Assembly: GCF_014201875.1 (NCBI RefSeq)
Contig: NZ_JACHFL010000004.1
Coordinates: 186,001 to 250,000, forward strand
Reading direction: 5' to 3'
DNA from: Deinococcus humi
Lineage (GTDB): Bacteria; Deinococcota; Deinococci; Deinococcales; Deinococcaceae
Length of the DNA stretch: 64,000 nucleotides
The translations under genes and the position numbers were made by a program. This document shows, piece after piece, positions 59,273 to 64,000 of this stretch. Each line of letters begins with the position of its first letter. The first letter of the stretch is position 1. The notes below the pieces were generated by a model, which saw nothing but the letters and a program-made list of their open reading frames with translations, was not told the origin of the DNA and ran no database searches.

Positions 59273-60885
59273 AAGAGCTTCAGACGTGGGTTGAGCGTTA
59301 CCTTGACCTGCACGCCCAGCTCCGCCCGGTGGACGCCTCGTTCATGGGCCTGTCGGAACACGATCACGAGCTGCCCCCGGTGGGACCGCAAGCCCTGGAA
59401 CACGAACGGCACGCTCTCGCCAACTTCTTGCAGGAGGTGGAGGGCTGTCCTCAGCATCCAGACACAGCGGGCGAACGGCTAGACCTGTGGCTCCTACGCT
59501 CTCAACTGCGCGTCACGTTGCGCGAGGCGCGTGAAAGACCTCGCCAGCACAATCCAGCCTTCTACACCGGCGAGGCGGCGTTCGGTCTCATCAGCCTGCT
59601 GTTGCCGAACGAGCGCCCGACGAACGGTGACGCTGTTTTGGCGCGCTTGAAGGCCATTCCCGGATTTCTGGCGGCAGGAACGGAAATGCTGCAACCGCTC
59701 AACTTGCCTGCCGACTGGGTGGAACGGGCCTGCAAGGAGGCAGAGGCCCTAGAAGCCCTGTTGCTGCGCGGTCTGCCCAAACACCCCGATTCCCGGGAGG
59801 ACTGGCAGCAACCCGCCGCCCACGCGGCCACATCTGTTCGGGCTTTCGCCGCGGCGTTAAAAACGGGTGACGCCGACCCGGCCTGTGGACGCGATTATCT
59901 GGAGTTTCTGATGCGTGAGGCCCACGGCCTCCCCTACCCGGCTGCGGAGGCCGAGCAGCGGGCGCAGGCTGCGTTCGAGACGCTGCGTTCGGAACTCGTC
60001 GAGATGGCCCAGGAGCTTGACCCGGCGAAGACCTGGCAGCAGCAGCTCGCGGAACTGGAACAGCAGCATCCCGCTTTAGACGACGTGCAAAACACCTATC
60101 AGGACTGGAACGCCCGCGCGCTGGACGCTGCCGCTGGACTCGTGACCCCGGCCCGCGAGTACGGCCTGTCTTTCGAATTTCTGCCGGAGTGGGCCAGGGA
60201 CGCGGCGGGAGCGCTGTATTTCCTGTTCTACCGCTCGCCGCCCGCTGAATATCCTGGCGACGGCAGCATCTACTGGATCTTCGCGCCGGGGGCGGACACG
60301 GCGGCGTACCTGCGCGGCCAGAATACGGCGTTCATCAAGGCCGTCCACGCCGTCCATCACGGCAGCATCGGTCACCACACCCAGAACGCGCGGGCGCGGC
60401 AGGCCTCCTCGCGCCTCGCCCGACTGGGCGGGACCGATTGCGCCAGCGGAATAGCCTTTCTGAGCGCGGGAACGCTGGTGGAGGGCTGGGCCTGCTACGC
60501 CGAGGATCTGCTGCTGGAAGCGCCCGGTTTCTACACGCCTGAAGAGCAGGTGCTGCTCAAGCAGTTCGAGTTCCGCAACGCCGCCTGCTGCCTGGCCGAC
60601 ATCCGCCTGCACACCGGGCAGTGGACGCTGGAGCAGATGCGCGCGTTCTACCGTGATGAGGTGGGTTTCGCGCCTGGGCGTGTCTGGGCCGAGACGACCC
60701 GCAACAGCATCTACCCGGCCACCCGGCTGATGTACTGGCTGGGCACCCAAGTGATCCGGGAACTGCGGGCCGAGCTTGACCTCGCGCCGCAGGTCTTTCA
60801 TGATCGGCTTCTCTCCTATGGCTGCGCCCCGGTCACCCTGATCGCGGACGAGATGCGCCGCCAGCATTCACAAGGACACCCATGA
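59269..60885 (+). CDS. DUF885-like protein with Glu-to-His change in the HExxPGH motif
   Basis: A 538-residue helical protein, close to the normal DUF885 length, from GTG 59269 (overlaps the previous stop). The metal-site motif reads HHGSIGHHTQ: H363 and H369 are kept, but the catalytic Glu is H364 and the Pro is Ile. The later block VEGWACYAEDLL (E405, Y410, E412) is a strong match to the DUF885 EGWxxYxE motif. No signal peptide. It may be a metallohydrolase with a different base, or a lyase or binding protein. It pairs with the HEVFPGH paralogue at 52075. Confidence 0.68.
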   Translation: MKELQTWVERYLDLHAQLRPVDASFMGLSEHDHELPPVGPQALEHERHALANFLQEVEGCPQHPDTAGERLDLWLLRSQLRVTLREARERPRQHNPAFYTGEAAFGLISLLLPNERPTNGDAVLARLKAIPGFLAAGTEMLQPLNLPADWVERACKEAEALEALLLRGLPKHPDSREDWQQPAAHAATSVRAFAAALKTGDADPACGRDYLEFLMREAHGLPYPAAEAEQRAQAAFETLRSELVEMAQELDPAKTWQQQLAELEQQHPALDDVQNTYQDWNARALDAAAGLVTPAREYGLSFEFLPEWARDAAGALYFLFYRSPPAEYPGDGSIYWIFAPGADTAAYLRGQNTAFIKAVHAVHHGSIGHHTQNARARQASSRLARLGGTDCASGIAFLSAGTLVEGWACYAEDLLLEAPGFYTPEEQVLLKQFEFRNAACCLADIRLHTGQWTLEQMRAFYRDEVGFAPGRVWAETTRNSIYPATRLMYWLGTQVIRELRAELDLAPQVFHDRLLSYGCAPVTLIADEMRRQHSQGHP

Positions 60886-61580
60886 CCGCAACACACGAAC
60901 CCCTTTCCAAAGAGCGCAGGGCCGAACTGCGCGAGCGGTATCTGAAGGTAGACACCGCCAACGTCGCCGACGTAATGGACGAGCTCGGCCACTTCGATTA
61001 CGGCCTGGCCAGCAGCTTCTGGCCGATCCGCGAGTCTCAGAACAAGATGGCGGGCTGGGCCTACACCATTCGCGGCCAGATGACGCCGTATCCCGGCACC
61101 GGCGATCCCGAAAAGATGAAGGCCGTGGCTGGCCTGCAAGACGGCCAGATCAGCGTCTGGAGCGGCGGTGGAGCGTCTGGCGTGTGCTTCTTCGGGGAGC
61201 TGATCGCGCGTGGGATGCAGCACCGCGGCTGCGTCGGCTCGCTGATCGACGGCGGCATCCGCGACATCGAGTGGATCGCCGGGATGAACTTCCCGGTCTT
61301 CACGCAGTACCGCAGTCCTGTGCAATCGATCGGGCGCTGGCAGGTCAACGCTTGGCAGGTGCCGGTGTACCTGCCGGGGGCCACCGCCGAGCGCGTGACC
61401 GTGCGCCCGGATGACTTCATTCTGGCCGACTTCGACGGCGCCATCGTCATCCCACAGGAACTGGCCGAGACGGTGCTGGAACGGGCCGAGGAACTGACCC
61501 GCAAAGAAGTCGCCATCCGTGAGGATCTGGACCGGGGCCTGAGCCTTCCCGAGGTGCTGGAAAAGTACGGGCACGTCTGA
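60882..61580 (+). CDS. RraA-like protein (HMG/CHA aldolase-decarboxylase family)
   Basis: A 232-residue RraA-fold protein. Members act as aldolases or oxaloacetate-type decarboxylases with a divalent metal; true RNase E regulation is a specialised role. Conserved blocks: TANVADVMDELG, GELIARGMQHRGCVGSLIDGGIRDIEW (metal and substrate Arg/Asp), and VRPDDFILADFDGAIVIP. The ATG overlaps the DUF885-like stop. In this pathway it probably cleaves or decarboxylates a keto-acid intermediate. Confidence 0.85.
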   Translation: MTATHEPLSKERRAELRERYLKVDTANVADVMDELGHFDYGLASSFWPIRESQNKMAGWAYTIRGQMTPYPGTGDPEKMKAVAGLQDGQISVWSGGGASGVCFFGELIARGMQHRGCVGSLIDGGIRDIEWIAGMNFPVFTQYRSPVQSIGRWQVNAWQVPVYLPGATAERVTVRPDDFILADFDGAIVIPQELAETVLERAEELTRKEVAIREDLDRGLSLPEVLEKYGHV

Positions 61581-62368
61581 TGGACCTTGGACTTCAGGGA
61601 AAGACGGCGCTGGTCACGGCGGCCAGCGCGGGCCTTGGCTACGCGACGGCGGCCGCACTCTCTGCAGAAGGCGCAAGGGTGGCGATCTGTTCGCGCGATC
61701 TGAAGCGCGCCAGGGACGCAGCGGGGCGGATTCAAGGTGAGACTGGCAACGAGGTGCTGGCTTTCGAGGCCGATGTCGCCAGCGAGAGCGATCTGACCCG
61801 GCTGTTCAGTGAGGTGCAGAGCGCCTTCGGTTCGCTGGATATTCTGGTGTGCAATGCTGGCGGCCCTCCCCCCGGCAATTTCTCGGCGCTGAGCGAGGAG
61901 CAGTGGGCCACCGGAGTTCAGCTCACGCTGATGAGCGTGGTCCGCAGCGTGCGTCTGGCACTGCCATTGATGCGCCAAGCGGGCGGGGGTCGCATCCTGG
62001 CCCTGCTGAGCAGCAGCGTCCGGAAACCCATCGACAACCTGACCCTTTCCAACACCTTCCGGCCCGCCGTGTACGGGCTGTGCAAGAGCCTGTCGCTGGA
62101 ACTGGCCGGGGACAACATTCAGGTGAACGGTCTGGCCCCGGGCCGTATCGAGACCGAGCGTATCAACCAGCTCGACGACGCGCAGGCCCAGAAACGCGGC
62201 CTGAGCCGCGCCGAGGTTCGCGCCGCCTCCGAGGCGCAGATCCCGATGGGCCGCCTGGGGCAGCCGCAGGAGTTCGGTCAGGTGGCCGCATTCCTGTGTT
62301 CGCCCGCCGCCATCTACGTCAACGGCAGCGTGCTGCTGGTGGACGGAGGAGCCGTGACCAGTCTATGA
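61580..62368 (+). CDS. Short-chain dehydrogenase/reductase
   Basis: A 262-residue SDR with cofactor loop [12 protein letters not shown] (Ala for the first Gly of TGxxxGIG), [21 protein letters not shown] and Y-x3-K in [12 protein letters not shown]. The GGPPPG segment is typical of a 3-oxoacyl-reductase-like SDR subgroup. Its ATG overlaps the RraA-like stop by one base (TGATG). Confidence 0.87.
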   Translation: MDLGLQGKTALVTAASAGLGYATAAALSAEGARVAICSRDLKRARDAAGRIQGETGNEVLAFEADVASESDLTRLFSEVQSAFGSLDILVCNAGGPPPGNFSALSEEQWATGVQLTLMSVVRSVRLALPLMRQAGGGRILALLSSSVRKPIDNLTLSNTFRPAVYGLCKSLSLELAGDNIQVNGLAPGRIETERINQLDDAQAQKRGLSRAEVRAASEAQIPMGRLGQPQEFGQVAAFLCSPAAIYVNGSVLLVDGGAVTSL

Positions 62369-63447
62369 GCGACAACCCTTACGACCCGAAAGCGCACGCC
62401 CGCCTGCTGACCGACTACTGCATTAACGCCCAGCCGGGCGAACGGGTGCTGGTGCAAACCACCACGCAGGCCCTGCCGCTGGTGGAGGAGCTGCACCGCC
62501 TGCTGCTGGAGCGCGGCGCCACCCCCCTGATCCGGCTGGAGTATCCTACCCAGCTCGACGATTTCTACCGCCTTGCGCCCGACGCGCTGCTGGACAATAC
62601 GGAAGCCCTGCTGCTGGCGGAAGTAGAGAGTATCGACGCCTCGATTCGCCTGCTGACGCCCTCGGCCCCGGCAGAAGGACTCGATCCCCAGCGGGTGGCC
62701 CGTCACCGCAAGGCCATGAACCCGGTGGCCCGCGCCCGGGCCGCGCGGCGCTGGAACCTGAGCCTGTATCCGACAGCGTATGGGGCCCAGGCCGCAAACA
62801 TGTCCCTGCCCGAATACGAGGCGTTCGTCTCCAGCGCCATGTTTCTGGACACCCCTGATCCGGTGGCAAAGTGGGGCGAGATTCGCGACCTGCAGGCGGG
62901 TCTCATCGAGCGGCTGGTCCGTGCCAGCGAGGTTCGGATCGTGGGCGAGGACACCGACCTGACCCTAAACATTCAGGGCCGCACGTGGGTCAATAGCGAT
63001 GGCAAGCGCAACATGCCGTCGGGTGAGGTCTTCACCGGCCCCATCGAGACCAGTGCCAACGGACAGATTCTGTTCGATCTGCCCACGGTGTATGGGGGCG
63101 CGGCGGTCCGGAACGTGCGCCTGACCTTCAAGGACGGTCTGGTGGTGGACGCCCACGCTGAGGAAGGCGAAGCCGCGCTGCTGGCCGCGCTGGACACCGA
63201 CGACGGCGCAAGATGGTTGGGCGAGCTGGGTATTGGCAGCAACGCCGGGATTCAGGCACCCAGCCAGAACATCCTGTTCGACGAGAAGATCGGCGGCACG
63301 GTTCATCTGGCGCTGGGCAACGGTTATCCCGAGACGGGTGGCACCAATGTCTCGGCCCTGCACTGGGACCTGATCAAGGATCTACGCCAGGGCGGGCAGA
63401 TTCTGCTGGACGGCGAAGTGTTTCAGGATGGTGGACGCTTCGTCTAG
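62365..63447 (+). CDS. Aminopeptidase, M29 family
   Basis: A 360-residue metallo-aminopeptidase of the aminopeptidase T/AmpS type that removes N-terminal residues from peptides. Putative dinuclear metal ligands lie in [10 protein letters not shown] (Glu), [12 protein letters not shown] (His) and [11 protein letters not shown] (His, Asp). LGIGSNAGI matches the family ELGIGTN block, and [12 protein letters not shown] is also typical. The ATG overlaps the SDR stop (ATGA). It is the last gene of the operon, which supports a peptide-like substrate. Confidence 0.9.
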   Translation: MSDNPYDPKAHARLLTDYCINAQPGERVLVQTTTQALPLVEELHRLLLERGATPLIRLEYPTQLDDFYRLAPDALLDNTEALLLAEVESIDASIRLLTPSAPAEGLDPQRVARHRKAMNPVARARAARRWNLSLYPTAYGAQAANMSLPEYEAFVSSAMFLDTPDPVAKWGEIRDLQAGLIERLVRASEVRIVGEDTDLTLNIQGRTWVNSDGKRNMPSGEVFTGPIETSANGQILFDLPTVYGGAAVRNVRLTFKDGLVVDAHAEEGEAALLAALDTDDGARWLGELGIGSNAGIQAPSQNILFDEKIGGTVHLALGNGYPETGGTNVSALHWDLIKDLRQGGQILLDGEVFQDGGRFV

Positions 63448-63542
63448 AACGGAGTCCGCGCCTCAGACGAGGGTAGACACGGGCAAGAGCGCACCACCGT
63501 GGGCGTGAGCCACAGGCAATGGCAGTCGAGGTCCCCCATGGC

Positions 63543-63614
63543 AGGGAGGGCCAGCAGTTCTGGGGCTCTCCCTGTCGGCTCTGCCGGGGCGGCAGATCGT
63601 ACAGCGCCGCCCCG
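63543..63614. repeat. Two GC-rich hairpins after the M29 gene
   Basis: AGGGAG (63543-63548) pairs with CTCCCT (63568-63573), and CGGGGCGGC (63585-63593) pairs with GCCGCCCCG (63606-63614) around a 12-nt loop. Both lie in the 258-bp gap between the M29 gene and kynA, upstream of a still stronger hairpin. Confidence 0.5.
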
Positions 63615-63621
63615 ACCTCCT

Positions 63622-63663
63622 GAGCCCGAACATTCGCAAGAAAACCTGCGAATGTTCGGGCTC
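63622..63663. terminator. Perfect 17-bp hairpin between convergent operons
   Basis: GAGCCCGAACATTCGCA (63622-63638) and TGCGAATGTTCGGGCTC (63647-63663) pair perfectly around 8 nt. It lies between the end of the nine-gene operon (+) and kynA (-), and is symmetric, so it can serve both. No T-run follows on either side. Confidence 0.65.
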
Positions 63664-63705
63664 GCGGCGGTGAACGTGTTGAAGGGTTCGAGGTGTGGCT
63701 GAGGC

Positions 63706-64000
63706 CTACAGCCGGGTTCGCACCTCCCACAATTCGGGGAACAGCACCACCGCCAGCACGCCGCGCAGGTAACCCGCGCCGCTAGTCCCGCCTGATCCGG
63801 GCTTGAAACCAATGGTGCGCTCCACGGTGGTCAGGTGGTTGAAGCGCCAGCGCCGGAAATTGTCCTCCACATCCAGCAGCTTCTCGGCCAACTCGTACAG
63901 ATCCCAGTACGTCTGCGGATCACGGTAAACCGTCAGCCACGCTTCCAGCACGGTCTCGTTCAGGACTGGCGGCTGCGTCAGGTCGCGGTTCAGCACCTCG
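63706..64000 (-). CDS. kynA: Tryptophan 2,3-dioxygenase, C-terminal part (5' end outside window)
   Basis: The last 97 or so codons of the haem enzyme that opens tryptophan to N-formylkynurenine. The segment [20 protein letters not shown] contains the haem-ligand His and is followed by [15 protein letters not shown] and [11 protein letters not shown] at the C-terminus, a clear family match. The frame is open at the right edge, so the gene starts beyond the window. With gcdH at the left end, tryptophan catabolism is possible but the two are far apart. Confidence 0.9.
   Translation of the reverse strand, partial: EVLNRDLTQPPVLNETVLEAWLTVYRDPQTYWDLYELAEKLLDVEDNFRRWRFNHLTTVERTIGFKPGSGGTSGAGYLRGVLAVVLFPELWEVRTRL

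Overview
The window looks like a piece of a Deinococcus chromosome or large replicon. It is uniformly GC-rich and carries no rRNA, tRNA, phage, insertion sequence or CRISPR array that I can see. Several genes have a TANNNT -10 hexamer only about 6 nt before the start codon, the leaderless-promoter layout known from Deinococcus, and the gene content (cydDCAB, a family-variant uracil-DNA glycosylase, many Gfo/Idh and ABC-sugar genes) fits that genus. This assignment is inference from content; no database search was possible. Almost every base is coding, genes sit in tight operons with 4-bp GTGA/ATGA overlaps, and GTG and TTG starts are common.

Layout. 1-1841: end of a polysaccharide locus (glycosyltransferase, UDP-galactopyranose mutase). 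1929-9744: mixed metabolic genes (hypothetical protein, Gfo/Idh oxidoreductase, sugar isomerase, glutaryl-CoA dehydrogenase, acyltransferase, OsmC-like protein lacking its first cysteine, methyltransferase, zinc alcohol dehydrogenase). 9797-15532: a complete cydDCAB operon for cytochrome bd oxidase and its maturation exporter. 15725-20807: a bacterial alpha-2-macroglobulin with a CTEQ thioester motif and a co-oriented Tat-type HExxH protein. 20973-25436: SorC-type regulator divergent from glpK-glpD, with a promoter straddled by a 21-bp-phased direct repeat. 25627-33126: phenylacetate-CoA ligase, GNAT, a pxpA-pxpBC(fused)-SDR-FAD oxidoreductase operon, and a trans-sulfuration PLP enzyme. 33222-37087: short PucR-type regulator, class-III aminotransferase and methylmalonate-semialdehyde dehydrogenase, probably a beta-amino-acid route ending in acetyl- or propionyl-CoA. 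37084-39874: uracil-DNA glycosylase-like protein and a stand-alone molybdopterin oxidoreductase.

40186-49935 is a sugar island: a ribose-type ABC transporter, a TIM-barrel epimerase, a Gfo/Idh dehydrogenase, a LacI-type repressor, xylose isomerase and xylulokinase. Two near-identical palindromes (GAAAACGATTTC at 40003 and GAAATCGATTTC at 47276) lie in the promoters of the transporter and of xylA, so one LacI protein probably controls both ends.

49998-63447 is the most unusual region. An IclR regulator, an M24 pita-bread protein with altered metal ligands and a DUF885-like HExxPGH protein face, across a promoter region with two TTCC-N7-GGAA boxes, a nine-gene operon: oligopeptide-type binding protein, two permeases (no ATPase), ketopantoate-reductase-like protein, Gfo/Idh, a second DUF885-like protein whose catalytic Glu is His, RraA-like protein, SDR and M29 aminopeptidase. 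It reads as an inducible uptake and breakdown pathway for an unidentified modified peptide or amide. The window ends in the 3' part of tryptophan 2,3-dioxygenase on the minus strand.
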